64,000 bases of DNA from Acetobacteroides hydrogenigenes (GCF_004340205.1 NZ_SLWB01000001.1:62001-126000); one strand, 5' to 3'. Positions 18,018 through 28,592 are shown, counted from the stretch's first letter. Notes: generated by a model from the sequence alone, not told the origin. Made by a program: numbers and translations.

Positions 18018-19976
18018 ATGTTTGACCAAAATCAAATTTTAAAATCGGCTATGAACTTAAAACGAAACAACTGGAGACTTATCCTACAACTAGGGCTTCT
18101 ATTTGGCATAGTTGGACTAGTCATCATTAATTTATTCCGCCCCGAGACAATAAAAGACTTTGAAGCGTACTGCGCATTTGGAGGCATACAGTCTTTTATT
18201 AGATACGCGGTTGCAGGCTCTTTAGCATGCTCAATGACGACTACTCAAATATTTATCGGATTGGCTTTCTTTGGAGGAATACTCCTTTTTAGCAAGCTAT
18301 TCTGCAGCTTCTTATGCCCCCTTGGAACAATAACAGAATGGTTGGGCAAATTCGGACGAAAGTTCAAGGTTAACTTTAATATGCCTTCCGCTGCCGATAA
18401 AGCATTGCGCTCCGTTAAGTACATTTTAGCATTTCTTGTAATCTACAAGACAGGAACAACAAGCGAACTATTCTGTAAAGTATTCGACCCCTACTTTGCA
18501 AGCGTTAACCAAATGGGTCCAGACACCTCAGTACTCTGGGCTTCGGTTGCAATTATTGCTCTTATTGTAGGATCGCTATTTGTTCGCCAGTTTTGGTGTA
18601 GGTATGCCTGCCCAATGGGAGCGCTTTCCAACATATTCTCCTATTTTGTGATGGCCTCTACTGTTGTTCTGGTATATCTGGCAATTGCTGCCCTAGATGT
18701 TGATCTTCAATGGTGGTGGGCGTTAGCAGCATGCTGTCTGCTAGGATATATTCTGGAAATATCCAACTACAATCGAAAGATATTCCCTCTAGTAAAGGTT
18801 CAAAGAGATGGCAATGCATGTAGCGGATGTACGCTTTGCGATAAAGCCTGCCCTCAAGGAATTAAAGTATCGTGTGCTAACAAGACCGTAACCTCTATTG
18901 ACTGTACCCTTTGCGGCGAGTGTGTTGCTGCATGTGGTAAGGAAAAGGCGCTTAGCTTTAACGGTAAGCGCTGGCAATGGCTTCCATCAGCAATGGCGGT
19001 TCTTTTTGTGGCGCTCGGAATAACTTGGGGGGCAATAACCGAAATTCCAACAATCGACGAAAGATGGGGAAGCGAAGAGCAGTTCGAAAACGCGAAGGTT
19101 CTTACTCAGTATAAGACCGACAACGTTAAATGCTATGGTAGCTCTATGGCATTCGCTAACCAAATGCAAAAGGTAAAGGGAATCCTAGGTGTGGCAACGT
19201 ATGTTGGAACTAAGCATGTGAAAATATTCTACAACCCCAACGTTATCTCAGAAAAAGAGGTAAAGAAGGCTATTTACTCTCCCTATACCAGCTGGTTAAA
19301 CAAGCCTAAGGATAATAATACCGTAATGAGCTCTCTAGAAATTGGCATTAACAACTTCTACGGCCGTAACGACTACAAGATACTCGGAAGAATGCTCAAA
19401 TCCGAAAAGGGAGTTTACGGATTTGAGACCGAATGGGGGGAACCTGTTTTAGTGCGTATTTTCTACAATGCTAAAGCATTCAATCCTGCCAAACTAAAAG
19501 ATATAGTATCTACTAAAGAGTTTACCTATGTCGATGACGAAGAAGGAGGAACCGGTAGAGAAGTGAGCGTTGATCTCGACTTCAAGTTTATGTACATGCA
19601 TCTAACCAATGTAGCATTCGACAAGCTTCAAATCGAACGTCGCTGGTTTAAGCCAGTTTCGCTAACCTTTAACGAAGAGAACATCTCCACGAACAATCTC
19701 GATTCGCTAGTTGTGAATCTACCTCAAGCAAAAATTCCAAAGTTCAGCCGTCAGGTAACATTCTTAGGACGCCACTTATCGAATGACAAGGCGGTGGTAG
19801 GCTTTAATACCAAGTTTACGGATCAAGAGCCACAAGCCGTTGTAACATTCATGAAGAATAAAACTACTAAGGCTGACCTGATAAAGATGATGAAAGCAGA
19901 CACCTTGGTTGTTAACTTCTCCGATGGATCTATCAACAAGTTTGCGAATGAGCTAAAAATCAACGCTGCCCTATAA
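18018..19976 (+). CDS. membrane 4Fe-4S protein (NapH/CcoG-like) with degenerate HMA-like region
   Basis: 652 aa. The N-terminal membrane part contains FCSFLCPLGT (Cys96, Cys100) and CRYACPMGAL (Cys194, Cys198), the CxxxCP loops of NapH/NosR/CcoG-type electron-transfer proteins. Two ferredoxin clusters follow: CSGCTLCDKACP (from Cys268) and CTLCGECVAAC (from Cys296). After a further TM, residues ~370-440 resemble an HMA fold with a single Cys (VKCYGSSMAF), and the rest is unrecognised. It probably passes electrons across the inner membrane, perhaps for metal reduction; that is inference. The first ATG lies inside a TATGTTTG sequence that matches a -7 box, so Met12 (18051) may be the true start. 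A strong hairpin and then a TonB receptor gene follow. Confidence 0.8.
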   Translation: MFDQNQILKSAMNLKRNNWRLILQLGLLFGIVGLVIINLFRPETIKDFEAYCAFGGIQSFIRYAVAGSLACSMTTTQIFIGLAFFGGILLFSKLFCSFLCPLGTITEWLGKFGRKFKVNFNMPSAADKALRSVKYILAFLVIYKTGTTSELFCKVFDPYFASVNQMGPDTSVLWASVAIIALIVGSLFVRQFWCRYACPMGALSNIFSYFVMASTVVLVYLAIAALDVDLQWWWALAACCLLGYILEISNYNRKIFPLVKVQRDGNACSGCTLCDKACPQGIKVSCANKTVTSIDCTLCGECVAACGKEKALSFNGKRWQWLPSAMAVLFVALGITWGAITEIPTIDERWGSEEQFENAKVLTQYKTDNVKCYGSSMAFANQMQKVKGILGVATYVGTKHVKIFYNPNVISEKEVKKAIYSPYTSWLNKPKDNNTVMSSLEIGINNFYGRNDYKILGRMLKSEKGVYGFETEWGEPVLVRIFYNAKAFNPAKLKDIVSTKEFTYVDDEEGGTGREVSVDLDFKFMYMHLTNVAFDKLQIERRWFKPVSLTFNEENISTNNLDSLVVNLPQAKIPKFSRQVTFLGRHLSNDKAVVGFNTKFTDQEPQAVVTFMKNKTTKADLIKMMKADTLVVNFSDGSINKFANELKINAAL

Positions 19977-19980
19977 AAGT

Positions 19981-20017
19981 TGTGCTGCTGGGTCATAACG
20001 CAAAGCCCAGCAGCACA
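19981..20017 (+). other. strong hairpin between 4Fe-4S gene and TonB receptor
   Basis: 12-bp perfect stem TGTGCTGCTGGG / CCCAGCAGCACA with a 13-nt loop, 4 bp after the stop codon. No T-tract follows, so it may protect the 3' end of the message or limit read-through rather than terminate. Confidence 0.6.
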
Positions 20018-20109
20018 TAAACCTCACACGATAGATGCGAGATAAAGAAAAGGCAGCAATAAAAGACAGTATTAGGAACTCAACTTGTAAACCAAATAAC
20101 CTAAATCCA

Positions 20110-22803
20110 ATGCTTCTTGCCAAGTTTAGATACTTCATCGCTATCAGCGTAGTAGCGCTAATAGCACTAACTCCAGCAGTTGCTCAAAAAGGGCAAAAAA
20201 AGAAATGCGGAACAGTGGTACTGCAAGGAGTTGTAGTTAACAAAACGACCAAAGAACCGATTGATGCTGCCGTTGTGAACATTGTTCAATATGGCCTTTG
20301 GAATGTTACGTGCAAAGAAGGAAAGTTTTGTTTTAAAAATGTTCCTTCAGACAAAGTAGACCTTGTTGTTCAAGTTTTGGGATATAAAACGCTGCAAATC
20401 CCTATTGACATAAAGGAAGACCGCACCTACGACTTAACGCTAGCTCTTGAAGAGTCTAACTTTGCAATTAAGGAGGTTACTGTTGTTGCAAAAGAGAGTA
20501 AAACAGGTAGCAGTACCAGTTCGTCCATCGAAAAATCCGTTCTGGAGCATATTCAACCTACCAATTTAGGCGATGTAATGCAGCTACTACCTGGACAAAT
20601 TGCCAACAATCCGGATTTACAAAACAACGCTCAGCTAAGCTTAAGGCAAGCGGTTTCAACTGAGAACAACTCCTTCGGATCATCTATTGTAATGAACGGT
20701 GCTCCAATGTCGAATAATGCCAACATGCAAACATCCAATAAGGGAGGAATTGATCTTCGACAGATATCTACGGACAACATCGAATCAATAGAGATCATCA
20801 GAGGTATTCCTTCAGCAGAATACGGAGACCTAACCTCAGGAGCAGTTATTATCAACACAAAAGCAGGAAAAACACCTTTAGAATTACTTGCTCGCTTTAA
20901 TCCTAATACCGTTCAATCATCCATCAGCAAAGGTTTTGATCTGAAAAAAGATCGCGGCTTCTTAAATATCGATGGAGGCTATACCCAGTCTTATGCCGAC
21001 GAAAGAACCGTTTCTGGCTCTTACGAAAGGATAAATGGGCAGTTAACCTACTCTAAAAGCAATCTTTTGAAAGGCATTCTCAATTTAAATGTAACCGCAG
21101 ACTACTACCTCAGCAACGACATGTCTAAGCCAGACCCTGACGCCATTAAGGCAATGACAGAAGAAGGGATGAAAGATCAAGGTGGACACGTTGCCATATC
21201 CAGCCGTTTTAATTTCAACAAGGAATGGGCAAGAACTGTAAAGTTTGACATATCGTTATCGTATGCTCATCAGAAGGATTATCTTCACCAATTCATGACG
21301 CCAAGTCCTTATGGATTGGTAAACGTTGCTCGTAAGGACACTCTTATTCAAAACAGCTTCACACCTGGAACTTATTGGGCAGAAAAAACAGTTGACGGAA
21401 AACCTATCAACTTCTACACAAAGCTGTCCAACAGCTTTTACAAAAAAATTGCAGGAGGAACACACAGATTCCTCGTGGGCGCAGAGTATAAAATCGATGG
21501 CAATGTAGGAGAAGGGTATATTTTTGACGAAATGCTTCCTCCAAACCTATCAGCCAACATGGCACGACCTCGTCCTTTTAAGGATATCCCTCTACTTAAC
21601 CAATTCTCGAGTTACATTCAGGATGAGCTATACTACAACATAAAAAAGATGACCTATAAGGCTCAAGTTGGTGCTAGATACGACATGGTTCAGCCAACCA
21701 CTAAGTATCAAAAGCAGATGATATCTCCACGTCTTAACGTTTCCGCTTGTTTTAATAAGACATTAACCGCACGATTTGGTTATGGTGTCAACTACAAGGC
21801 TCCTTCGCTTAGGTATCTTTATCCAGATTATGCATATGTAGATTTACTAAGCGCCAACTACTACGATCCGAATACAGGTGACAAGTATGCTTTCACCACT
21901 ACCCGCGTATTTAATGTAGAGAATCCCGACCTCAAACCTTCGAGAAACCGCAAGATTGAAATTGGGTTTGATTACAGAATCAAAAAAATGACTTTTGGCA
22001 TTACCCTCTACGATGAAAAGCTTACTAATGGTTTCACGATGAGTGACTCTTTTATTCCTATCTCCTATCAAAAGTCAAATGTCATTATTGTTGATGGAAG
22101 CCCCAAGTTCGACTATGCAAATGCCGAAAATGGAATCTACATGGCTTCGCTTGATAAACCAAGTAACGATGCTAAAGAGTTCAATAAAGGAGTTGAGTTC
22201 GACTTCAACTTTGGTAGAGTTGATGCTATTCGTACCTCCTTCATCCTAAGTGGAGGATATATGAAAACTACTAACACAAAAAATGGGCTCGACTACTTTA
22301 TGTACACATACAAAGTTCATAGTCGACCTACTACTGTAGGAATATATCCAGAAGGTTCCGATGAAAAAAACTTTTCTCGCTTTACTACTGCCCTACGATT
22401 GGTTCATAATATTCCTGAACTACGATTTGTTATCTCATTTACAGCTCAAACCATTTGGTCAGAAAAAAATTGGTACACTACTGACAAAATTCGTAAGTAT
22501 CCAATCGGCTACATGGGGTCTGATGGTTCCATCAATATGCTTACCCCTGAAGAGGCTAAACTTCCCCAGTACGACTACTTAGTTCTAATTGTTAACGACA
22601 ATAAGTACAAAACCACTTCGTACGATCCGCTTTGGCTGTACAACATTAGAATTACTAAAGAGATGAAAAACGGTATAAACTTCTCGTTTTATGCCAACAA
22701 CTTTCTCTTTCATCAACCAATTCAGAAATCGAGCATAGGCAACTATACGATGAGAAATCCGGCGCTGTACTTTGGAACAGAGCTGTCTATTAAACTCTAC
22801 TAA
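20110..22803 (+). CDS. TonB-dependent outer membrane receptor with carboxypeptidase-like domain
   Basis: I start at the ATG at 20110 (MLLAKFRYF...), since it begins a good signal peptide ending TPAVAQ; 25 more codons are open upstream without coding signs. Residues ~35-125 of the mature form are a CarboxypepD_reg-like domain (LQGVVVNKTTKEPIDAAVV...). The plug follows (IQPTNLGDVMQLLPGQ, IEIIRGIPSAEYGDLTSGAV). A 22-strand-type barrel ends in the aromatic PALYFGTELSIKLY. No SusD partner is present, so it is not a glycan SusCD pair. It is followed by DUF4876, DUF6850 and M16 genes, a set that recurs in Bacteroidota and may serve metal, cofactor or peptide uptake. Confidence 0.9.
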   Translation: MLLAKFRYFIAISVVALIALTPAVAQKGQKKKCGTVVLQGVVVNKTTKEPIDAAVVNIVQYGLWNVTCKEGKFCFKNVPSDKVDLVVQVLGYKTLQIPIDIKEDRTYDLTLALEESNFAIKEVTVVAKESKTGSSTSSSIEKSVLEHIQPTNLGDVMQLLPGQIANNPDLQNNAQLSLRQAVSTENNSFGSSIVMNGAPMSNNANMQTSNKGGIDLRQISTDNIESIEIIRGIPSAEYGDLTSGAVIINTKAGKTPLELLARFNPNTVQSSISKGFDLKKDRGFLNIDGGYTQSYADERTVSGSYERINGQLTYSKSNLLKGILNLNVTADYYLSNDMSKPDPDAIKAMTEEGMKDQGGHVAISSRFNFNKEWARTVKFDISLSYAHQKDYLHQFMTPSPYGLVNVARKDTLIQNSFTPGTYWAEKTVDGKPINFYTKLSNSFYKKIAGGTHRFLVGAEYKIDGNVGEGYIFDEMLPPNLSANMARPRPFKDIPLLNQFSSYIQDELYYNIKKMTYKAQVGARYDMVQPTTKYQKQMISPRLNVSACFNKTLTARFGYGVNYKAPSLRYLYPDYAYVDLLSANYYDPNTGDKYAFTTTRVFNVENPDLKPSRNRKIEIGFDYRIKKMTFGITLYDEKLTNGFTMSDSFIPISYQKSNVIIVDGSPKFDYANAENGIYMASLDKPSNDAKEFNKGVEFDFNFGRVDAIRTSFILSGGYMKTTNTKNGLDYFMYTYKVHSRPTTVGIYPEGSDEKNFSRFTTALRLVHNIPELRFVISFTAQTIWSEKNWYTTDKIRKYPIGYMGSDGSINMLTPEEAKLPQYDYLVLIVNDNKYKTTSYDPLWLYNIRITKEMKNGINFSFYANNFLFHQPIQKSSIGNYTMRNPALYFGTELSIKLY

Positions 22804-22816
22804 CAAAAAAGCTATT

Positions 22817-24004
22817 ATGAAGAAAATTGCACTGTTACTGGCAACTCTTTTTCCGCTTCTAATTTCAAGTTGCGTAAAAGACGACGAAACACCCAAATTT
22901 GATGTAAAGGTAAACCTATCTTACCCATCCGAATTTACGGGTAAACCTTCGGGAATAGAGGTTATTCTTGTCAATCAACAATCGGGAAATGAAATCACTG
23001 TTAAGTCGGACGAGAATGGAATTGCACTATTCCCTAAAATTGAGCGTGGTTTGTACAACATTAAAGCAACACGCTATTTTTCAGCTCAAGACGCTGAAAA
23101 GGTCTCTACCATTTCGAAGGATATTAATGTTGGAGGCATTCTAACAGATAAGCTTATAGATAGCGAAGCTAATGCAACCTTCGATCTTAATCTTTCTGTT
23201 TCCTACTTCTCCTCCATTATTATTAAACAGGTATACTACTCTGCATGCCTTACCCCTGAAGGAGCTAAGTTTACAGGGAAAGATCCATTCGTAGAACTTT
23301 ACAACAACTCAGAACACACTGTATACCTCGATGGTCTTATTTATGGTGAAGTATATGGAAATCCTACAGGAACTACCGCATCGTTCTTTAGGACAGATCA
23401 AGATAACGTATACATTTACAATGCTTTTAAGATTCCTGGAGAAGGGACTCAATATCCTCTGGAGCCCGGTAAATCAGTAGTTATTGCAGTATCTGCATAC
23501 GATTTCACTAAGGATAATGTCAACTCCATCAACCTATCTAAAGCTCAGTTTGAATTCTTTATGGACAAAGGAGCAGATACAAAAGATATTGACAACCCTA
23601 ATGCTGTCAATATGGTATATGTACACCAAGGTTATCCTACCATTCCTAGCGAATATATCCCAAACATTAATGGTCCTGCTATCGCTATTTTCAGGGCAAA
23701 GGACTTTGCCTCATTAGAAAAAGTTAAGGACACGTCAAAACCAGCACAAACTTCCCTAATCCTAAAGGTTCCCAATGCTTACGTTTTAGATGCAGTTGAA
23801 TGCCTTGGCGGAGATACTCCTAACTTAAAGCGTATTCCAACCTCGTTAGATCAATCCTTTATTTTCAATATTGCAGGTTCTGGATCTGGGAAAGCCATCA
23901 TTCGCAAAGAAAAGGAAACAAAAGATGGAAGAATAATTTACGTTGACAACAACGATACTGCAAATGACTTTAAGCTTATCGACAAGCCTGTTCTGCAACT
24001 TTAG
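22817..24004 (+). CDS. DUF4876 lipoprotein
   Basis: 395 aa from the ATG at 22817 (MKKIALLLATLF), 13 bp after the TonB gene. Lipobox LISSC with Cys near 19, so a surface or periplasmic lipoprotein. Residues ~25-130 form a Cna-B/SpaA-like beta sandwich (VNLSYPSEFTG... KIERGLYNIKATR). From ~145 it resembles a lamin-tail-type domain (PFVELYNNSEHTVYLDGLIYG, LEPGKSVVIA). DUF4876 proteins go with TonB receptors and DUF6850 barrels; function unknown. Confidence 0.82.
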   Translation: MKKIALLLATLFPLLISSCVKDDETPKFDVKVNLSYPSEFTGKPSGIEVILVNQQSGNEITVKSDENGIALFPKIERGLYNIKATRYFSAQDAEKVSTISKDINVGGILTDKLIDSEANATFDLNLSVSYFSSIIIKQVYYSACLTPEGAKFTGKDPFVELYNNSEHTVYLDGLIYGEVYGNPTGTTASFFRTDQDNVYIYNAFKIPGEGTQYPLEPGKSVVIAVSAYDFTKDNVNSINLSKAQFEFFMDKGADTKDIDNPNAVNMVYVHQGYPTIPSEYIPNINGPAIAIFRAKDFASLEKVKDTSKPAQTSLILKVPNAYVLDAVECLGGDTPNLKRIPTSLDQSFIFNIAGSGSGKAIIRKEKETKDGRIIYVDNNDTANDFKLIDKPVLQL

Positions 24005-24008
24005 AATT

Positions 24009-24040
24009 AGAGGGGAGGCATAGCCTCCCCCCTCTAAAAA
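24009..24040 (+). terminator. intra-operon hairpin after DUF4876
   Basis: AGAGGGGAGGC ATA GCCTCCCCCCTCT followed by AAAAACAATAG: a very strong stem with a 3-nt loop but only A residues after it on this strand. It could act as an attenuator or mRNA-stabilising hairpin that lowers expression of the next genes. Confidence 0.55.
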
Positions 24041-24064
24041 CAATAGCTTTAACACTGAACTACT

Positions 24065-25681
24065 ATGAGTAAAATTGCATCCCGTCTTATTGCAAATCTG
24101 GGAATACTTGGTTTACTATGCCTCTATTCCCAAAATGCAGCGGCAAGCGATTTAAAAGATAGCGTCAAAACTTCTGTAAAACTTGCCACCTCCGACGACC
24201 TTAAGACTGCTAGAAACATATGGCTCTCAACTTCAAATGCTGCAGGATTTGCTCTTTATGGATTTGAGTCAATCGGGGATATTTCGCTGTCGATGTCCCG
24301 AAAAAGCGGGGATTTCAAACAAATTCAAGACGCAGGAAGCATCAACGATTTTACGATTAATGCTAAGGGATACGACAAAGTAAAAAACTTCTCCTTTTAC
24401 GGTAACTTCTACTACAAGAGAGAGTGGGAGAAGAATAAGGAGTATACGAATGTACTATTCCCTCACAACGATTTCCCATATCATCTTGTTGATACTACCG
24501 GCGGCGATTGGAAAAACCACGAATTTTCATTAAGTGCGCTAGTTGCTTCACCTAAATATTTCAACTCCATCAATGCTGGCATTGGAGTAGACTATACAAA
24601 TATTTCGGCGGCAAAACAGCTGGATCCTCGTTCGTTAAATAGATACTACTCCATTAGCTTAAAGCCTTCGCTGATTTACAATCCAAACGAGCGCTGGTAT
24701 ATAGGAGCAAATGGAAACTTAGACTTCTTTAGAGAATACATTCACTTTAAGCTAATCAACGCCTCGCAGACTTATATATACTACAACCTCTGCGGGCTTG
24801 GCGCTGCCAACGAAATGGGTACCCTTACCAATAACCTAACTGTTGACCTCAGGGGTCATGCGCTAGGAGGTAATGCACAGCTAGCATATAGCGCAAATAA
24901 CTTTAAGGTAATCGGAACAGCAGGTATCCAAAGCTACTTCCAAGATCTTATCAACGACGAAACAACGCTGAAAAAGGGTGGCGAAATGAAAAAGATGCTC
25001 TACAATGGAGGGATTTCTTTCAATCACGCATCGCAGAATTTAGTTAACAACTTAGCCATTACTCTTAATATGATTGATGGAGCAGGTTACGAATTCACCA
25101 ACATTAGCATAAAGGACGAAAATGGCTTTACAAGAAGCAAAGTAGTAGACAAAAAACAATCGTACAAAATAACCCGAAGCACGATTTGCGCCACCTACGA
25201 CTTGTGGAAATTACGCCAAGGATTAAACTACAATTTCATGGCAAAGGTATTTGGAGGAGTAAACTCAAACAAGGAGTCGTACTCGAATACGCCAGTTTAC
25301 ATCACCCAAAACTATACCACAACTTTTTATGGAGCAAAGTTTGGGAAAATGGTGAAGTTAGGGAAGTGCTTTATTGAAGGATCACTGCAAGGAACGCTCT
25401 ACTCAAACCTCGACAAAACGTTTGAAAAGCCAGCGGCACCGGCACCCAAGAAGCCCTACCAACTCGACTTATACCGCGCAATAACCATCCCTGATTACTA
25501 CTACTTAACCTCGAGTAAAATTAAAATGGATATTGATGTAAAGGTATCAGTCCCCCTATCTCCCATCTACATTGGATATCTCAGGGTTTACTGCGGAAGC
25601 TTAAGCAAAAATGTTGGAGATATTCTTAAATCAGAAGCCAGCCGTAATTGGGCTGGGATATCCATAGGCTTGCAGTACTAG
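24065..25681 (+). CDS. DUF6850-type outer membrane beta-barrel protein
   Basis: 538 aa, signal peptide ending near NAAAS. The mature protein is made of alternating beta strands rich in Tyr/Asn/Phe (KNFSFYGNFYYKREWEK, SLSALVASPKYFNS, NERWYIGANGNLDF) and ends in the barrel-closing ISIGLQY. It matches the DUF6850 family found beside DUF4876 and a TonB receptor. Probably an outer-membrane partner of the receptor at 20110. No catalytic motif seen. Confidence 0.8.
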   Translation: MSKIASRLIANLGILGLLCLYSQNAAASDLKDSVKTSVKLATSDDLKTARNIWLSTSNAAGFALYGFESIGDISLSMSRKSGDFKQIQDAGSINDFTINAKGYDKVKNFSFYGNFYYKREWEKNKEYTNVLFPHNDFPYHLVDTTGGDWKNHEFSLSALVASPKYFNSINAGIGVDYTNISAAKQLDPRSLNRYYSISLKPSLIYNPNERWYIGANGNLDFFREYIHFKLINASQTYIYYNLCGLGAANEMGTLTNNLTVDLRGHALGGNAQLAYSANNFKVIGTAGIQSYFQDLINDETTLKKGGEMKKMLYNGGISFNHASQNLVNNLAITLNMIDGAGYEFTNISIKDENGFTRSKVVDKKQSYKITRSTICATYDLWKLRQGLNYNFMAKVFGGVNSNKESYSNTPVYITQNYTTTFYGAKFGKMVKLGKCFIEGSLQGTLYSNLDKTFEKPAAPAPKKPYQLDLYRAITIPDYYYLTSSKIKMDIDVKVSVPLSPIYIGYLRVYCGSLSKNVGDILKSEASRNWAGISIGLQY

Positions 25682-25735
25682 CAATTGCAGTCCATCATAA
25701 TTTGAACTGAAAACAAAATTAACACATACCGACCT

Positions 25736-28552
25736 ATGAATAAAATGCTAATAGCATGTTGGTTATCTGTCTTCTCTTTTTCCTCATTTGCTGCCACAAA
25801 TCAGAATCTGGCAATTGAGAATAAAGTAAAAACCGATCCAACATTTAAGATAGGAAAACTCAGCAACGGGCTCACCTACTACATCAAAAAGAATCCGAAT
25901 CCAAAAGATTTGGCCGACTTCTACATTATACAAAATGTTGGAGCCATCCTCGAAAATGATGATCAAAATGGGCTTGCTCACTTTCTTGAGCATATGGCCT
26001 TCAACGGAACCAAGAATTTTCCCGGCAAACGCCTCCTAGACTACTTCCAATCTATTGGAGTAAAGTTTGGAGCCAACATCAACGCCTATACCGCTAAAGA
26101 CGAAACGGTATACTATCTTGCATCAGTTCCAACAACACGCAAAACCATTGTAGATTCGGCGCTGCTTGCACTACACGATTGGTCTAGTTTCATCAGTCTT
26201 GAGGATAAGGAAATTGATGACGAAAGAGGTGTTATTCGCGAAGAATGGCGCATGCGAAGCGGTGACGGAACCCGTCTGAAAAAGGCCATTGAACAGGCGC
26301 TATACCAAGATTCGAAGTATGCCATCCGCGATGTAATTGGAGATACTGCTGTTATCAACAACTTCAAGCATCAGACATTAAAGGATTACTACCAGAAGTG
26401 GTATCGCCCCGATTTACAGGCTATCGTTATTGTTGGCGACATCAATCCGGTAGAGGTTGAAGCAAGAATTAGCAGCATTTTTGCAGATATCTCAAAGCCA
26501 ATCAACCCAACTCCTCGCCCAACTTTTGAGCTCCCCGACAACAGGGAACCCATATATTACGTTACCGCCGACCCTGAAGCAAAAAACTGTAACGTTAGAA
26601 TTTACCATAAGTTCACCCCCTTCCCAAAAGAGAAAATGGGATCAGAGGAGTATACTAGGTACCAAACCACCAACAAAATTGTAGAAACTTTGCTAGTTAA
26701 TCGTTTCGATGAAATACAGCAATCCCTTCATCCCGATTTCTTAAGCAGTAAAATTCGCATTGGCGATTTGGTTCCTACAAAAAAACTCTTCTTTGTGGGA
26801 GTTACTACCAAGAATAACGGGATGGCAAAAGGCTTCCATCGAATGCTCACAGAACTCAAGCGTATCAAAGAGTTCGGTTTTACCGCATCAGAGATCGACG
26901 TTGTAAAAAAGAACATTCTTCGTTCTTACGAATCGAGTTTTACCGAAAGAGAAAACTGCAAAAATGACGCTTACGTTATCTCTGCCAAAAACAACTTTCT
27001 TAATGGAGATCCAATAGTAAATATTGAGTATCTATACCAATGGCATAAGGATAACCTGCAATCAATAAGCCTCGATGAGATCAACAAAATCGCAGCGACC
27101 TACATAACCAATGATAATAACATAATAGTTGCCACAGGTCCACTCAGCCAAAATGTTAGCATGATTACGGTGGATTCGCTTAAGTCCATTATTAAAGAGG
27201 TAACTGCAAGCAAAGTAGAACCCTACAAAAATAAGCTAGCAGTACCCCCACTAATGGCACAAAAACCCGCAAAAGGCAAAATTATAAAGGAGACAACAAA
27301 CTCCGATCTTGGCACAACCGAATGGATACTCTCCAATGGGATCAAGGTGGTGCTTAAGCCTAACGACCTTCGTAAAGATCAAATCACATTTACAGGCTTT
27401 AGCAAGGGAGGGTACTCCAACAGCTTACTAGAAGACCTTCCTTCTGCCTACTATGCTGCTGGATTCATCAACAGCAGCGGCATCGCCGACCATTCTGCAG
27501 CCGAACTTAAAAGAATACTCTCGGGAGCAAAACTCTCTGTGCAACCCGAGATTTCGGAATTCTACCAGGGTATATCGGGCTACGCATCGCCCAAAGATGC
27601 AGAGACCATGTTTCAACTCATCAACCTATATATTGCAAAACCTAGAATCGACACTGCACTGTGCATCTCTTTGATCAACCGCAAGAAGGCCTCCTCCGAA
27701 AATGAGTTGAATAGTTCTAAAACGGCATTTGCCGACACTATCAATCAAGTGCTCTTTAACCGAAGTCCCTACCGCTACCACGAAAATGGCAAAATGCTGG
27801 ACAAGATTAATCCTGTTAAGAGCTTCCAATTCTATAAAGAACGCTTTGCTTCTATGAAAGGTTTCACCTTCATCTTTACCGGAAATATTGATAAAAATGA
27901 ACTTAAGCCGTACATCGAAACCTACATAGCAAGCATTCCAACAACCAACAAAAAGGATAGTTGGAAGGATAACGGGAAACGATTGGCCACTCAAAATTAC
28001 AAGGTGCACTTCGCTTCATCGATGTCTACCGATAAAACCTCCATCTACCTGGCCTACGTCAACAAAGCCAAGGATGACCTCGCGACACAGATAGTGGCCT
28101 CTGCGATTTCCTACGACCTACGCATGCGCTTTTTAGCCACTTTGCGCGAACGCGAAGGTGGAACGTACAGCGTTACCGTTAAGAATAGCATGCTGAGCGA
28201 ACCCATTTCACAATCGTTCATTGCCATACGCTTCGATACAGATCCAAAAATTGCAGATAGAATGCTCAGCCTTCTTTACAACGAGGTTAATAACCTCCTA
28301 AAAGATGGTGTTTCAGATGAAAACCTAAAAAGAATAAAGGAGAGCGCTATTAAAAACCATAAGAAAAATCTGCAATCGCCAGACTACTGGCAGGAGGTGC
28401 TTACTACCTATTATATGAAAGGGAAAAACATAAATAAGGATTACGAAAAAATTGTTTCGGAATTGACTTCAGCATCAATTCAAAAAGCAGCCCAAGACCT
28501 TATCGGGAAGGGACAATTAGTGGAAATCGTTATGAATCCTAAACAGCAATAA
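25736..28552 (+). CDS. M16 family zinc metallopeptidase (pitrilysin/PqqL type)
   Basis: 938 aa with signal peptide (cleaved near SFAA). Zinc motif HFLEH at 82-86 followed by Glu163 (DDERGV), exactly the HxxEH-X76-E spacing of M16. The second half has an inactive M16 domain (LSNGIKVVLKPNDLRKDQITFTG..., no HxxEH) and ends with REREGGTYSVTVKNS, the Arg-Tyr substrate motif of the family. Periplasmic proteases of this kind degrade peptides or imported proteins; PqqL-type enzymes process substrates brought in by TonB receptors. It lies 54 bp after the DUF6850 gene and ends at a terminator, which makes it the last gene of the TonB operon. Confidence 0.9.
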   Translation: MNKMLIACWLSVFSFSSFAATNQNLAIENKVKTDPTFKIGKLSNGLTYYIKKNPNPKDLADFYIIQNVGAILENDDQNGLAHFLEHMAFNGTKNFPGKRLLDYFQSIGVKFGANINAYTAKDETVYYLASVPTTRKTIVDSALLALHDWSSFISLEDKEIDDERGVIREEWRMRSGDGTRLKKAIEQALYQDSKYAIRDVIGDTAVINNFKHQTLKDYYQKWYRPDLQAIVIVGDINPVEVEARISSIFADISKPINPTPRPTFELPDNREPIYYVTADPEAKNCNVRIYHKFTPFPKEKMGSEEYTRYQTTNKIVETLLVNRFDEIQQSLHPDFLSSKIRIGDLVPTKKLFFVGVTTKNNGMAKGFHRMLTELKRIKEFGFTASEIDVVKKNILRSYESSFTERENCKNDAYVISAKNNFLNGDPIVNIEYLYQWHKDNLQSISLDEINKIAATYITNDNNIIVATGPLSQNVSMITVDSLKSIIKEVTASKVEPYKNKLAVPPLMAQKPAKGKIIKETTNSDLGTTEWILSNGIKVVLKPNDLRKDQITFTGFSKGGYSNSLLEDLPSAYYAAGFINSSGIADHSAAELKRILSGAKLSVQPEISEFYQGISGYASPKDAETMFQLINLYIAKPRIDTALCISLINRKKASSENELNSSKTAFADTINQVLFNRSPYRYHENGKMLDKINPVKSFQFYKERFASMKGFTFIFTGNIDKNELKPYIETYIASIPTTNKKDSWKDNGKRLATQNYKVHFASSMSTDKTSIYLAYVNKAKDDLATQIVASAISYDLRMRFLATLREREGGTYSVTVKNSMLSEPISQSFIAIRFDTDPKIADRMLSLLYNEVNNLLKDGVSDENLKRIKESAIKNHKKNLQSPDYWQEVLTTYYMKGKNINKDYEKIVSELTSASIQKAAQDLIGKGQLVEIVMNPKQQ

Positions 28553-28592
28553 AGCATAGCTGCTGCAATAAGCGATTCGTAAAATTGAATAG

